The translations under genes were made by a program, and so were the position numbers. Shown in pieces: positions 41,564-52,800 of a stretch of 64,000 nucleotides of DNA. Each line of letters starts with the position of its first letter. Position 1 is the stretch's first letter. The notes under the pieces are model-generated. The model was not told the origin of the DNA. It ran no database searches and worked only from the letters and a program-made list of their open reading frames with translations. The stretch is from the NCBI RefSeq assembly GCF_004345645.1, contig NZ_SLWS01000002.1:1269245-1333244 (forward strand), given 5' to 3'. This DNA comes from Actinocrispum wychmicini. GTDB taxonomy: Bacteria > Actinomycetota > Actinomycetes > Mycobacteriales > Pseudonocardiaceae.

Positions 41564-43648
41564 TTAGTTGTTCTTGGTGGCTTCTTCCTGGACCAGGGCT
41601 AGTACGTCGGTGCCGAACCGGTCCAGTTTGGATGCGCCGATGCCGGAGATGGCCACCAGGCCACCTGGGTTGGTGGGGCGTTGTTCGGCGATGGCCATCA
41701 GGGTGGCGTCGGTGAACACCACGTAGGGCGGCACTTTCAGTTCGCGGGCTCTGGTGGTGCGCCATTCGCGGAGGCGGTCCAGGAGGGCTTGGTCCACGTC
41801 CGACGGGCAGTCCGAACAGCGGCCGAGTTTGATCGACACGGTGCCGACCAGTTGGGCGGCGCAGACCCGGCATCGCAGCCTGGCGGTGGCGGTTTTCGTT
41901 CCGGCCTCGGCTCGGACCACCCTTGCGGTGGGGTGGTCGTCCGGGATCAGGCTGTAGAGGAACCGGCTGCGTCGACGGTGTCGACGGCCGCCTGGTGCCC
42001 GGGACAGCGCCCACGACATCCAGAGGTGCTCGCGGGCCCGCGTGACACCGACGTAGAGAAGGCGGCGTTCCTCCTCCACGGCGGCTTCGTCGCCGTCGGC
42101 GAACTGGATCGGGAGGGTGCCGTCCACCAGGCCGATCAGGAAGACCGCGTCCCATTCCAGGCCCTTGGCGGAGTGCAGCGAGGCCAGTGTGACGCCTTCG
42201 ACCGTCGGGGGATGCTGGGCTTGCGCGCGCACTTCCAGCTCGGTGACGAGCTTGGCCAGGTCGGCGTCCGGGACCGACGCCACCAGTTCCTCGGCCAGTT
42301 CGACCAGTGCGAGCAGTGACTCCCAGCGCTCCCTGGCCGAGCCGCCGGTGGGTGGTTCGGCGGTGAGACCGACCCGTTCCAGGGTCTTGCGGACGATCTC
42401 GGGCAGGTCGCCGGAGACCGCGTCACCGCTGGCGGCGCGCAGGACGACCATGGCCTGACGCACCTCCTGGCGTTCGAAGAACCGCTCGCCGCCGCGGACC
42501 AGGTACGGGATTCCCACCTCGGTCAGCGCCTGCTCGTATGTCTCCGACTGGGCGTTAACCCGGTAGAGCACCGCGACCTCGCTCAACGGTGTCCCGGCGT
42601 CCACCAGGTCCTGGATCCGGCGGACGACGGCCGCGGCCTCGGTGGGCTCGTCGTCGAACTCGGCGAACCGGGGCGGCGGGCCGACCGGACGCTGGCCGAC
42701 GAGTTTCAAGCGGGACCCGGCCGGCCGGTCCCGGGCCGCGGAGATCACCTGGTTGGCCAGGTCGACCACCTGGGGGGTGGAGCGGTAGTCCCGCTCCAGC
42801 CGGACCACGGCCGCCTCCGGGAACCGTCTGGTGAACTCCAGCAGCGGGCGGGGCGACGCGCCCGCGAAGGAGTAGATCGTCTGGTTCGCGTCCCCGACCA
42901 CGGTCAGGTCGTCCCGGGCGCCGAGCCAGCCGTTCAGCACGCGCTGCTGCAGCGGTGTGACGTCCTGGTACTCGTCGACCACGAAACAGCGGTACCGCTC
43001 GCGGAACTCCTCAGCGACCTGGGCATGGTCGTCCAGCACCGCGGCGGTGTGCAGCAGGAGGTCCTCGAAGTCGAGCAGCTTCGCCTTGTTCTTGAGCGCC
43101 TCGTACGCCTGGTACACCTGGACCACCTGGGCGGCCGGGACAGGCGGTTCCCGGCGGCGACGCTGGACGGCGTCGGGGTAGCTGTCCGGGGCGACGAGCG
43201 AGGCCTTCGCCCACTCGATCTCGCTGGCGAGATCGCGCAGGATCTCCACCTCGGTCGGCGCGCCGACGCGGTGGGCCGCCTGGCCGACCAGCCGGAGCTT
43301 GCCTTCGACCAGATCCCATGGCGGGCCGCCGACCACGCGTGGCCAGAAGTAGCGCAGCTGGCGCAGTGCCGCGCTGTGGAACGTCCTGGCCTGTGCGCCG
43401 GGGATGCCCAACGCACGCAGCCGGGTGCGCATCTCGCCGGCCGCACGGTTGGTGAACGTCACCGCGAGGACCTGCCCCGCGGACACATGCCCGGTGTGCA
43501 CGAGGTAGGCGATCCGGTGGGTGATCGTCCTGGTCTTCCCCGTGCCGGCACCGGCGAGCACGCAGACCGGGCCGCGCGGTGCCTGGACGGCCGCGCGCTG
43601 TTCCGGGTCGAGGCCGTCGAGGAGGCCCTTTTCCGCTTCTGTGCTCAT
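41564..43648 (-). CDS. uvrD2: ATP-dependent DNA helicase UvrD2
   Basis: 694 residues. Superfamily 1A motifs: Walker [15 protein letters not shown] (about 33), motif II VVDEYQD, motif [15 protein letters not shown], motif [23 protein letters not shown] four-cysteine cluster (CRVCAAQ and CSDC) and a C-terminal HRDC domain ([18 protein letters not shown]) make this UvrD2, not UvrD1/PcrA. It unwinds DNA 3' to 5' in repair. ATG 43648 is used because AGGA is nine bases away; the first ATG at 43657 overlaps that site. In M. tuberculosis (Rv3198c) it is next to whiB7; here a toxin module and repeats separate them. Confidence 0.96.
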   Translation of the reverse strand: MSTEAEKGLLDGLDPEQRAAVQAPRGPVCVLAGAGTGKTRTITHRIAYLVHTGHVSAGQVLAVTFTNRAAGEMRTRLRALGIPGAQARTFHSAALRQLRYFWPRVVGGPPWDLVEGKLRLVGQAAHRVGAPTEVEILRDLASEIEWAKASLVAPDSYPDAVQRRRREPPVPAAQVVQVYQAYEALKNKAKLLDFEDLLLHTAAVLDDHAQVAEEFRERYRCFVVDEYQDVTPLQQRVLNGWLGARDDLTVVGDANQTIYSFAGASPRPLLEFTRRFPEAAVVRLERDYRSTPQVVDLANQVISAARDRPAGSRLKLVGQRPVGPPPRFAEFDDEPTEAAAVVRRIQDLVDAGTPLSEVAVLYRVNAQSETYEQALTEVGIPYLVRGGERFFERQEVRQAMVVLRAASGDAVSGDLPEIVRKTLERVGLTAEPPTGGSARERWESLLALVELAEELVASVPDADLAKLVTELEVRAQAQHPPTVEGVTLASLHSAKGLEWDAVFLIGLVDGTLPIQFADGDEAAVEEERRLLYVGVTRAREHLWMSWALSRAPGGRRHRRRSRFLYSLIPDDHPTARVVRAEAGTKTATARLRCRVCAAQLVGTVSIKLGRCSDCPSDVDQALLDRLREWRTTRARELKVPPYVVFTDATLMAIAEQRPTNPGGLVAISGIGASKLDRFGTDVLALVQEEATKNN

Positions 43649-43755
43649 GTTCTGCATCCTGACAGAGAGGTCGTGGTCGCCGTCAACGACATCGCGGGGT
43701 GTGTCCGCACGAACGGACCGTTCGCACGGATTGGGTCGGCCGTATCCTGGTGGTC

Positions 43756-44487
43756 ATGGCGGGTAAGCAGGACAAGGAAGCGACGGCCGCGGCCAAGGCC
43801 GAGAAGAAGGCCGCGTCGAAGGCGAAGCGCAGCCAGATCTGGCAGGCGTTCAAGATGCAGCGCAAGGACGATCCGTGGCTGATCCCATGGATGGCCGGCG
43901 TCCTTGTGGTGGTGGCCGGGGCCGTGTTCCTGCTGGGCCTGATCTTCGACATCCAGTGGATGGCGCTGCCGGTCGGGATCATGTTCGGCGTGCTCGGCGC
44001 GGTGATCGTGTTCGGCCGCCGGGTACAGAAGAACGTCTACGCCAAGGCCGACGGCCAACCGGGAGCCGCCGCGTGGGCGCTGGAGAACATCCGGCGGGGC
44101 GGCTGGCGCGTCACGCCGACGGTCGCCGCCACGACCCAGCTCGACGCCGTGCACCGGGTCCTCGGCCGCCCCGGCGTGATCCTGGTCGCCGAAGGCGCGC
44201 CGCACCGGGTGAAGGCCCTGCTCGCGCAGGAGAAGAAGCGCATCGCGCGGGTCGTCGGCGACACCCCGATCTACGACATCACCATCGGCAACGAGGAGAA
44301 CCAGGTCCAGCTGTCCAAGTTGCAGGCGAAGATGATGAAGCTGCCCCGCAACCTGGGCCCCAAGCAGGTCGACGCACTGGAGAAGCGGCTGTCGGCGCTG
44401 GCCAGCAGGGGTGCGGCGATGCCGAAGGGCCCGTTGCCGCAGGGTGCCAAGATGCGCAACATCCAGCGCACCATGCGTCGTCGCTGA
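43756..44487 (+). CDS. DUF4191 membrane protein
   Basis: 243 residues. A basic N-terminus (AAAKAEKKAASKAKRSQIWQ) precedes two membrane helices (about 45-64 and 70-87, WMAGVLVVVAGAVFLLGLI) and a soluble C-terminal domain (about 95-243). The family is DUF4191, represented by M. tuberculosis Rv2219 upstream of glnA. Function unknown. It converges on the histidine kinase with 6 bp between, so the kinase appears inserted into an otherwise conserved DUF4191-RDD-glnA order. Confidence 0.9.
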   Translation: MAGKQDKEATAAAKAEKKAASKAKRSQIWQAFKMQRKDDPWLIPWMAGVLVVVAGAVFLLGLIFDIQWMALPVGIMFGVLGAVIVFGRRVQKNVYAKADGQPGAAAWALENIRRGGWRVTPTVAATTQLDAVHRVLGRPGVILVAEGAPHRVKALLAQEKKRIARVVGDTPIYDITIGNEENQVQLSKLQAKMMKLPRNLGPKQVDALEKRLSALASRGAAMPKGPLPQGAKMRNIQRTMRRR

Positions 44488-44493
44488 CGAGGG

Positions 44494-46485
44494 CTAACGG
44501 GACAGCGGCAGGATCGCGCGGACAAGCGACCCGGTCGACGTCGTGCGGCAGGAGAACTCACCGGAGATCTCCTGGGCCCGTTGCGCCATGAAACGCAGGC
44601 CCATACCGCGGCTGCCGGCGTCCGACGGGAAGCCGACGCCGTCGTCACGGACCTCGACGACCACACCGCGGTCGTCGATGACCAGGCTGACCCACGCCGA
44701 CGTCGCCTGCGCGTGCTTGACCACGTTCGTCAACGCCTCGGCGACGATCCGGTACGCCGCGACCTCGACCGACTTGGACAGCGCGGAAACGTCCACCGGC
44801 AGGTCGGTTTCGACCTTCAGGGTCGGCCCGGACAGGAACACCGAGAGTTCGCGCAGCGCCCCGACCAGGCCGAGGGTGTCCAGCTCGGGCGGTCGGAGCC
44901 GGTAGGCGACCCGACGGACGATCCCCAGCGCGTCCTGGATCGCGACCACCGCCCTGTCCATCAGGTCGAGCGCCGGCGCGTCGTCAGGCAGCTTGGCCCG
45001 GACCGCGTCGAGCTGCAGCCGAATCCCCGCCAAGGTCGGCCCGACATCGTCGTGCAGGTCCCGTGACAGTCGTAATCGCTCTTCCTCGCGTGCTGTGACC
45101 AACTGTTCCCGGCTGCGCAGGAGTTCTTCGTCCAACCGAAGAGCCGCGACCACAGGCGCCACCTGGTCGGCCAACGAGGCCAACGCCTGTACGGTCATCT
45201 CGTCGAGATGCTCACGTCCCTCCGGTGGCGCAACCACTAGCCGCCCCACAACCGTGCCGCGGTGCCACAGTTCGAACGTGACGGGTTCGCCTTGCGCCTC
45301 GCATCGTCGAACCTCGGCCAAAGTCCTTACGCCGTCGGCGGTTTCCAGCTCCAGTCGGGCGAATCGGAGCCGCAGCGCGCTGACGATCTCCTCGCACACC
45401 GCCGCCGGCACCTCCGGTATCGAGAGCCGGTCACGCATTCGTTGGCCCAGGCCGGTCACAGCCTCCACGATGTCGACCCGACGCCCCCACGCGACCTGCC
45501 TCACCCACCGGGTCAGTAGCAACGCCACCGGGAAGATCGCGGCACCCGCGAGCCCGGCCTCGAACACCGTGCTCACCGGCCGGACGACCCCGATCACGGC
45601 GTACAGGCCGAGGTAGCAGGCGAGCAGGCTGGCCACGACGGCGACCGAGACCACGGCCCGGCGAACGGCCAGGTCCAGGTCGTACAGCCGGTCCCGGGTG
45701 ACCGCGACGGCGACCGCCATCGGCACCAAGGCGGCCGCGGCGACCTCCAGAATGTGCTGCGCCAACGACGGCATCGGCACGACCCGGCGCACGCCCGCCT
45801 GCACCGCGCCGAACAGCAATGCCCAGAACAGCAAGGACAGCCGTCTGGCCTGTACCCCGGTGGCCAGTCGCCACCGAACGGCCAACGTGACCAGAGCCAC
45901 GCCGGACGCGATCAGCAAGATCCATTCGCCGGCGTTCTGACAGAACTGGGCGAAATCCTGCCAACCGGGCACCGCCGCCGGATTCATCACCGTGTACTTC
46001 CCGCCGAAATAACCCACCGAAAGGGTGAGTCCGGCGACGTAGAGCACAATTCCGAGCGCGGTGAACCCGACCGCCCACCACAGGTGCCGGCTGGGCAGCC
46101 GGCCGTCCGGGTAGATCAGCGGCAGCAGGGTCGCGATCGCCCAGATGGGCGGCGCCCATCCGCCGGTCTGGATGGGCATGAGGACCTGGACGACCGGATT
46201 GTCGGCCGAGTCGAACGCCCCGACCAGGGCCGTCATCACGGCGACCACGCCGTCCCACGCGGCGATCGACAGCAGTGCCCAACCGACGAGATTCCTCGGT
46301 TTGCGCCAGGTGACAAGCATGCCCATCGCGGCGTAGAAGATCGCCACTTCCACGTCCAGCGGCATCGGCTCGTACGCGGAGTAGCCCCACGAGTCGGCGG
46401 CCTCGGTGATCACCGCGGCCGTGATGCCGCTGACCAGGCCGAGAGCGCCAAGGCCGGCAGCGGTCGCGACCGCGATCCGGCTCAA
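44494..46485 (-). CDS. Membrane sensor histidine kinase
   Basis: 663 residues. About ten N-terminal hydrophobic segments span residues 1-330. A GAF-like region (about 340-460, MRDRLSIPEVPAAVCEEI) then precedes HisKA_3 with His in RLSRDLHDDVGPTLAGIRLQ (about 486) and a HATPase with ALTNVVKHAQA and DDGVGFP. No response regulator is next to it. The start is a TTG overlapping the RDD stop (TTGA), in line with coupling. Signal unknown; autophosphorylation is expected. Confidence 0.85.
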   Translation of the reverse strand: MSRIAVATAAGLGALGLVSGITAAVITEAADSWGYSAYEPMPLDVEVAIFYAAMGMLVTWRKPRNLVGWALLSIAAWDGVVAVMTALVGAFDSADNPVVQVLMPIQTGGWAPPIWAIATLLPLIYPDGRLPSRHLWWAVGFTALGIVLYVAGLTLSVGYFGGKYTVMNPAAVPGWQDFAQFCQNAGEWILLIASGVALVTLAVRWRLATGVQARRLSLLFWALLFGAVQAGVRRVVPMPSLAQHILEVAAAALVPMAVAVAVTRDRLYDLDLAVRRAVVSVAVVASLLACYLGLYAVIGVVRPVSTVFEAGLAGAAIFPVALLLTRWVRQVAWGRRVDIVEAVTGLGQRMRDRLSIPEVPAAVCEEIVSALRLRFARLELETADGVRTLAEVRRCEAQGEPVTFELWHRGTVVGRLVVAPPEGREHLDEMTVQALASLADQVAPVVAALRLDEELLRSREQLVTAREEERLRLSRDLHDDVGPTLAGIRLQLDAVRAKLPDDAPALDLMDRAVVAIQDALGIVRRVAYRLRPPELDTLGLVGALRELSVFLSGPTLKVETDLPVDVSALSKSVEVAAYRIVAEALTNVVKHAQATSAWVSLVIDDRGVVVEVRDDGVGFPSDAGSRGMGLRFMAQRAQEISGEFSCRTTSTGSLVRAILPLSR

Positions 46486-46955
46486 CGGGTGCGGACGACG
46501 ACCGTGCCGAAAAGCTTGTCGTGCAGACCCCGGCGGTCGGCGTCCCAGATCGCCGCCGGGATGATGAGCGCGACCAGCAGGGTTCGCGGCACCGCACGCA
46601 GCGGGCCGACCATGGGATTGTCGCCGAGCCGCGCCACCCGGATGCCGCAGGCCGCCATGCCGGGGGTGAACCCGAAGAAGGCGACCGCGACAACGGTGAT
46701 CGCGAACCAAGCCGCTAGGCTCCAGTTCTGGGGCAGTTCAGGGGCCGTGAACAGGCCCGCGACCAGCCCGGAGAGCACCGCGTCCACCAACAGGGCGAGC
46801 GCGCGCACCCCCGTCCCAGACACCGAGCCGGGCCCGCTCTCCGGGAGCCCCAGGCGTTCGCCCGGGTAACGCTGCGCTGGTTGGTCGCCGGCGTCCGCGC
46901 CCGGTTCGAGCGCGGAGCGGTGCCCGGACAACCACGATCCGGTCCACCTTGTCAC
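46482..46955 (-). CDS. RDD-family membrane protein
   Basis: 157 residues from GTG 46955. The RDD domain has three hydrophobic segments (from about residue 46: VRALALLVDAVLSGLVAGLF). The later GLHDKLFGTVVV segment matches the conserved end. Role unknown. It is translationally coupled to the kinase downstream and divergent from glnA. In mycobacteria the RDD gene (Rv2219A) sits between DUF4191 and glnA1. Confidence 0.87.
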   Translation of the reverse strand: MTRWTGSWLSGHRSALEPGADAGDQPAQRYPGERLGLPESGPGSVSGTGVRALALLVDAVLSGLVAGLFTAPELPQNWSLAAWFAITVVAVAFFGFTPGMAACGIRVARLGDNPMVGPLRAVPRTLLVALIIPAAIWDADRRGLHDKLFGTVVVRTR

Positions 46956-47023
46956 CCCTAAAGAGTAGAACGGGGGCTCGGGTCCACGTCCGGTGGTCGA
47001 CAATTCCCTCATGAGCAGGGTAG

Positions 47024-47061
47024 TTAACATCGGCGCAACACCCGGGTGACGGTCGGGCAAC
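47024..47061. promoter_or_regulatory. GlnR box upstream of glnA
   Basis: Four half-sites of 5 bp spaced by exactly 6 bp: TTAAC, GCAAC, GTGAC, GCAAC. This matches the actinobacterial GlnR consensus gTnAC-N6-GnAAC repeated twice. It lies 81 bp before the glnA GTG, with a TAGCTT (-10-like) at 47072-47077. Confidence 0.75.
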
Positions 47062-47141
47062 ACCCCGCTCCTAGCTTCACTACGCACAGCGGAATTGGCG
47101 CGCCCGTCGGCGCCAACATCACTTTTAAGGAGCCTACGAGC

Positions 47142-48566
47142 GTGTTCAACAGTCCCGACGAGGTCTTGCGCTTCATCTCCGACGAACAGGTCCGCTTCGT
47201 CGACGTCCGGTTCTGTGACCTGCCGGGCATCATGCAGCACTTCACCGTCCCCGCCGAGTCGTTCGACAGCTCGGCGTTCGAGGACGGGCTGGCCTTCGAC
47301 GGGTCTTCGGTGCGCGGCTTCCAGTCGATCCACGAGTCGGACATGCTGCTGCTGCCCGACCCGTACACGGCGCGGATCGACCCGTTCCGGGTGGAGAAGA
47401 CCCTCATCCTGAACTTCTTCGTGCACGACCCGTTCACCCGTGAGGCCTACAGCCGGGACCCCCGCAACATCGCCCGCAAGGCCGAGCAGTACATCACCGA
47501 GTCCGGCATCGCCGACACGGCCTACTTCGGCCCGGAGGCCGAGTTCTACATCTTCGACTCGGTCCGGTTCGACAACGCGGAGAACGGCTCCTTCCACGAG
47601 ATCGACTCGGTCGAAGGCTGGTGGAACACCGGCGCCGACGAGGAAGGCGGCAACCGCGGGTACAAGACGAAGTTCAAGGGCGGCTACTTCCCGGTGCCGC
47701 CGGTCGACCACTTCGCCGACCTGCGCGACCAGATCTCCCTGAACCTGATCGGCTCCGGTTTCACCGTCGAGCGCGCCCACCACGAGGTCGGCACGGCCGG
47801 CCAGGCGGAGATCAACTACAAGTTCAACACCCTGCTGCACGCCGCGGACGACCTGCAGCTGTTCAAGTACATCGTGAAGAACACGGCCTGGGCGGCCGGC
47901 AAGACGGCAACCTTCATGCCGAAGCCCCTCTACGGCGACAACGGGTCGGGCATGCACTGCCACCAGTCGCTCTGGAAGGACGGCGACCCGCTGTTCCACG
48001 ACGAGTCCGGCTACGCGGGCCTCTCGGACGCGGCCCGCCACTACATCGGCGGCATCCTGCACCACGCCCCCAGCCTGCTGGCGTTCACCAACCCGACGGT
48101 CAACTCCTACCACCGCCTGGTCCCCGGCTTCGAGGCCCCGGTCAGCCTGGTGTACTCGCAGCGCAACCGCTCCGCCTGCGTCCGCATCCCGGTCACCGGC
48201 AACAACCCGAAGGCCAAGCGCATCGAGTTCCGGTGCCCCGACTCCTCCGGCAACCCCTACCTGGCCTTCTCCGCCATGGTGATGGCTGGCCTTGACGGCA
48301 TCAAGAACAAGATCGAACCCCCGGCCCCGATCGACAAGGACCTCTACGAGCTGCCGCCCGAGGAGGCCAAGAACGTCAAGCAGGTCCCGGCCGACCTCGG
48401 CACCGTCCTCGACACCCTGGAGGCCGACCACGAGTTCCTGCTCGAAGGCGGCGTCTTCACCCCGGACGTGATCGAGACCTGGGTCGCCTTCAAGCGTGAG
48501 CAGGAAATCGACCCGCTGCGCCTGCGTCCGCACCCGTACGAGTTCGCCCTCTACTACGACGTGTGA
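47142..48566 (+). CDS. glnA: Glutamine synthetase type I
   Basis: 474 residues, standard for GSI-beta. Motifs: [16 protein letters not shown] (latch region), [36 protein letters not shown] (ATP loop) and NRSACVRIP. The adenylylation loop with Tyr is [10 protein letters not shown] (about residue 399). It makes glutamine from glutamate, ammonia and ATP in the cytoplasm as a dodecamer. It starts at a GTG after AAGGAG (47128-47133). The GlnR box predicts nitrogen control, and glnE, the adenylylating enzyme, is in this window. A terminator follows. Confidence 0.97.
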   Translation: MFNSPDEVLRFISDEQVRFVDVRFCDLPGIMQHFTVPAESFDSSAFEDGLAFDGSSVRGFQSIHESDMLLLPDPYTARIDPFRVEKTLILNFFVHDPFTREAYSRDPRNIARKAEQYITESGIADTAYFGPEAEFYIFDSVRFDNAENGSFHEIDSVEGWWNTGADEEGGNRGYKTKFKGGYFPVPPVDHFADLRDQISLNLIGSGFTVERAHHEVGTAGQAEINYKFNTLLHAADDLQLFKYIVKNTAWAAGKTATFMPKPLYGDNGSGMHCHQSLWKDGDPLFHDESGYAGLSDAARHYIGGILHHAPSLLAFTNPTVNSYHRLVPGFEAPVSLVYSQRNRSACVRIPVTGNNPKAKRIEFRCPDSSGNPYLAFSAMVMAGLDGIKNKIEPPAPIDKDLYELPPEEAKNVKQVPADLGTVLDTLEADHEFLLEGGVFTPDVIETWVAFKREQEIDPLRLRPHPYEFALYYDV

Positions 48567-48590
48567 ACCGCTTGCCTGGATCAAGAAAGT

Positions 48591-48621
48591 ACGGCCCGTC
48601 AGCCTTCGGCTGGCGGGCCGT
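48591..48621. terminator. Bidirectional terminator between glnA and jetD
   Basis: Hairpin with 14-bp arms ACGGCCCGTCAGCC/GGCTGGCGGGCCGT (one T-G mismatch) and a 3-nt loop TTC, between two convergent genes. Confidence 0.8.
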
Positions 48622-48633
48622 CGTGCATCCCGG

Positions 48634-49815
48634 TTACGCGCCGCTGAGGTCGTTGAGCAGCAGCGGGATGAGACGTTCTTCCATGATGGCTCGGCCGTGG
48701 CGGGCCATGTGGTCGGCGAGGTTCGGTTCCCATGGGCTGGTGGCCGGTGGGCCTTTCAGGGGTTCCGAGTCGCCGGTTTCCAGCGCCGTGAGGTAGTCGG
48801 TGCAGGTCATTCGCCAGGGAATGGCTTGGTGGCGGGTGATTGCCGTGGCAGTGGTGCGCAGGCCGGTCCAGTCGAAGTCGCCGCGCCAGTGGAGTCGGCC
48901 GCGAAATGCCGTGAGCAGTGTGTGGCAGGCGGCGGAGGGTTGGCCTTCGGTGCAGATCAGGGTGGTGGTGGCGGCACCGAGTTGGGATGCGGCTGCGCGT
49001 AGTACCGCTGGGTTCTCGCAGACGTAGATGTCTTGGCCGGTGGGGACAATGGGTGCGAGGTTGAGTTGGTGCAGGGTCAGTCGGAAGGGGATGCCGGTGT
49101 CGGCGGCGTCGCGGAGCCAGGTGGCCACCGCGTGATCTCCGGCCGGTCGGACGTTGAGGACCAGGACTTGGCTGGCCAGGTCGTCGACGATCACACCGGC
49201 TGTCTCCCAGTGGACACGCGCTGGGGTGTCGGCGCCGTCGCGCAATGCCAACGCGCGCAGGACCAATGTGGCCAGTGGGGTGCCGGCGAGCGCTTTCGTG
49301 TTGCCGGTGGTTTGTTCGGCCAGGACTGGCAGCGGCACGTTGTCGGCGGGCAGGCGGTCCAGGATCTGGGCGGCCCTGGAGAGTTCTTCGGCTTCGCCGC
49401 GACGCACCAGCCGGGTGAGTGTGCCGTCCGTGGCCACACCGTCCAGCCAGGCAACGAACCAGGGCTCGGTTCGGTGTCGTGGGCAGTGTGCGCTCGCCTG
49501 GGTCAGCGCGTCGCTCGAGGCTTCCGCCTCGGTGGCTCGCTCGACCGCTCGGTACCGCAACGGCCCCAACACCGTGTGCAGGCCCGCTCCGCACAAGTCA
49601 TGCAGCGCTTGATCAAGCTCAGCCAGGTCGATCCGTAAAGTTCGGACATCTGCGGGCCGGTGCCGGCCGGTGATGCCGATGACGACACGGCGCTCGGCGT
49701 CCGTCGGGTCCCGCAGGCTGACGCCTCCGATGAGCTGACCCGAGTCCCGTTCCAGCTTCCGCCGCGCGGCCGCCAACAGCCGCTGCCAGCCCGGGTCACC
49801 AAGCAAATCGCTCAT
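48634..49815 (-). CDS. jetD: Wadjet type II nuclease subunit JetD (TIGR02679)
   Basis: 393 residues, full length. The N-terminal half is DUF3323-like (MSDLLGDPGWQRLLAAAR); the C-terminal half is DUF2399-like, with toprim-type residues Glu in IYVCENPAV and DxD in RGDFDWTGLR. In Wadjet systems JetD is the topoisomerase VI-like nuclease that cuts DNA marked by the SMC complex JetABC, protecting against plasmids. The ATG overlaps the jetC stop (ATGA), so the operon order is kept. Here JetABC look broken, so JetD may be inactive or act alone. Confidence 0.9.
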   Translation of the reverse strand: MSDLLGDPGWQRLLAAARRKLERDSGQLIGGVSLRDPTDAERRVVIGITGRHRPADVRTLRIDLAELDQALHDLCGAGLHTVLGPLRYRAVERATEAEASSDALTQASAHCPRHRTEPWFVAWLDGVATDGTLTRLVRRGEAEELSRAAQILDRLPADNVPLPVLAEQTTGNTKALAGTPLATLVLRALALRDGADTPARVHWETAGVIVDDLASQVLVLNVRPAGDHAVATWLRDAADTGIPFRLTLHQLNLAPIVPTGQDIYVCENPAVLRAAASQLGAATTTLICTEGQPSAACHTLLTAFRGRLHWRGDFDWTGLRTTATAITRHQAIPWRMTCTDYLTALETGDSEPLKGPPATSPWEPNLADHMARHGRAIMEERLIPLLLNDLSGA

Positions 49816-52800
49816 TCGTCGTCCTCGGCGGACAACGCCTGCTGACCGTCACTGATCGGGCGACGGCGGGTGCCGGGCGAGCCGAGAGCGGCGGCCAGGT
49901 CGTCGGTGCCGTCGGCGAGGATCTCCTTGCCGTCCCACACCAACAGCAACGCGCTGACGGTGTGCTCGACGGCGGAGTGCGACAGGTCGTAGTGGGCGCA
50001 CGCCGGTACCGTGTCGTACGTCGCCCACAGGTCGTAGCCGGTCATGAACAGGTCCAGGTCGAACTGGGCGGTCAGCCCGAGCAGCTCGCGGCGGCCAGTG
50101 TCGTCCACTCCCGCGAACGCCTCGTCCAGCGCCAGCAACCGTGGGCAATGCGGGTACGCGGAGAACAGCGTCACGTGCGCGGCGGCGAACAGCGGCAGGT
50201 GCAGCGACACGGACTGTTCCCCGCCGGACAGGGTGCTGTGCCGGGCCTGGGTCAGCCGTTCCTCGCTGCCGTCACCCCCGACCAGCGTGAACGCGAACGT
50301 CCGCCAACGCCGGTAGTCCAGTACGTCGGCGAGCAGATCGGCGTACGACTTGTCCTGGTGCTGCGCGCGTGCGGTTTTGATCTTGCTCGCGAAATGCGCT
50401 CGCATGTGCGCCAGGTCTTCCGGGCCGAGCCGGGAAGCGTCGCGGTCCAGCAGCCGGCAGACGTCCCGCTGCCCTTCGTCGAGGTTGTCCGCGAGTTCCC
50501 AGTGCACTCCGACGGTCACGCCTGAGGACATCCGCCGGGTCCGCATCTCCGTGCTCATCCGGCCGATCAGGTCCCGGGCGTCGATGGTCCGGTCGTGGAT
50601 CTGCTGCGCCAGCCGACCGAGCAACGCGTCTTCGAGGATGCGCCGCTCCGCTTCCTCGACCAGCTCCGCTGGAGGTGGCCAGTCCTCGGCCGCGGTCGGC
50701 CACGCTGGGCCGGCCGGCACGCGCAGCAGGTCCAGGATCTCCCTGTGCGCGTACGGCGCGAGCCGGCCGGCGTCGGCCTGTGCCTCAGCGATCGCGCTGC
50801 CCAGTGCCGTGTGTGCGCCGGTGACCGCGCTTCTGGCCTCGCCGGCCGCGGTGTCCGCAGCGCTCTTGGTGCCTCGCCGCCTGCGCAGTTCCGCGTCGGT
50901 GGCGACGATACGCTCCTTGACCGACTCGATGTCCCGCAACACCTTCTCGACGTCATCGCCCACCGACGCGCGCAGCGTGGCCAGTCCCTCTTCCTGCTCG
51001 GCGTGGACTTGTTCGGCGCCGGTCGCCTTCTCGGCGAGTTCAGCGGCCTCTGTCCTTGCGTCGACCAGTCGTCGCTCGGCGCCTGCGACGGCCTCCACAC
51101 AGTCCTTTTCCACGCCGCGGGCGGTGGTGAGCGCGACCGCCGAACGGCTGAACCGGTCGACGGCGGCGGCCACACTGTCCACTGTGTCCGGTGAGACGCG
51201 ATGGTCGGCCGCGGTCCGGGTCAGCCGCCGTTGCCGGTCACCGGCTTCGGCGACGGCACGGTCCAGCTTGCCGCTCGCGGCGTCTCTGGTCGCCCGGTGC
51301 GCCCGCAACTCGCCCACCGCTTCAGTCTGCTTGCGCACCGCTACCGCGATCGGGCCAGTCTTGGGCAGCTCGCCACGCGCCGCGGCCAGATCACCGAGCA
51401 GTGCCTCGATCCGCCCGATCGCGCCGGCCAACTCGTCAGCGACCAGAACGCCCTCGGCGATCTGGTCGTCGAGCTCGGCCAGCCGCAGTTCCCGACGACG
51501 CCGACGTGCCGTCACGCCCACGAATTCCGCGTCAGCCTTGGTGTGCGCGCCTACCTGTACGCCCTGGGCGAAAGCGCCGCCGAGGGAAACGGCCGGCGCA
51601 CCACCGCCGGTGGGCACGTCCTCAACCATGGCGATCGACGCGAGAATCGCGCGCACCCGCCCGGTGTCGACACCGGCGCCGGACTCGGGCACCAAGACGT
51701 CGGCCAGGGTCGGCCCAGACGGCCGCCGGGCCTCGGTGAGGGGCATCAGGTAGCCGTCGGAACGTCCAGTGGCGACAGCGGTTTTCGTCGCGTCGTCATC
51801 CACGTCGACCCACGCGTCCAACACGTTCGCAGCGGCCAGCGCGGCTTCCACCGCGGCGGCTCGCTCGGCGGGCAACCCGTCCGCGAAACGGACCAGACGC
51901 CACAGCGGCGCACCTGCGCGGTCCGCACGCGACGCGGTACGCGCACCGAACGGCTCGGGCGCATCGTCGTGTTCCCTAGCGATCCGGTCACGTTGCTGGC
52001 GCAGCGAATCGAGGTCCGCACGCGCCTTGTCCAGCTTCACGGACAGGCGATGCAGCTCGGCCTGGTTGGCCTGGACGCCCGCACTGGTGAGGCCGTCGAA
52101 CGTCGACTCGAGCGTAGCCGCGTCGGGCTCGCCGACCAGGTCCAACACGGTGACCAACGACTCAAGGCACGCCACGACGCCAAGGTCGGCCAATGTCCGC
52201 GCATGCCGTGAGTCCCAACCCGCCAACGCTTCCCGCGTGTCGGCGCGGGCACAGGTCAGGTGCTCGGCAGCGTCCCGCTCAGTGGCCTCGGCGGCGAGGA
52301 CGCCCTGTTCGGCATCACCGAGCGCCTCGTCGCACCGGGTTCGCTCGTCGTTCGCGCGACGCAGATTCTCCATTGCGGCGCGGACCATTTGAACGTCCTC
52401 GGCGCGGCCCGTGACCCGCGCACTCACCCGGTCACCGAACGCGATGTCAGGTTCGGCGTCAGCCGCGCTCCACACGATGCCCGCGTCCTCGGCGTCCTCG
52501 GCGACGACCGCAGCGGCTCGGGTGATCGCGTGACGCGCGGACGCGAGCCGCTCCCGCGCGTTACGCAGCTCGGTTTCCCGTTGCGCCGCAGTCATTGCCG
52601 CCCGGTTCGCCGCCTCGCGCTGCTGCCGCGCGGCCACCGCCAGCTTACCGACCAGGTCGGAGAGCCGTTCCAGATCGCCCTTGTGCTGCCGATAGGCCGG
52701 ACTGTCCTGATGGGACTCCAGGGCGGCGCGAAGTTTCCCCAGTGCCGCTTCGGTTTCGGTCACCGCCGCGGCCGCCGAGTCCTGGGCCGCGATCGCCGCC

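Noticed and set aside
40473..42155. A 560-codon minus-strand frame that runs from repeats into the uvrD2 3' end
   Set aside because: It overlaps uvrD2 in another frame and consists mainly of the tandem repeat; only the terminal 78 codons are kept as a low-confidence ORF.
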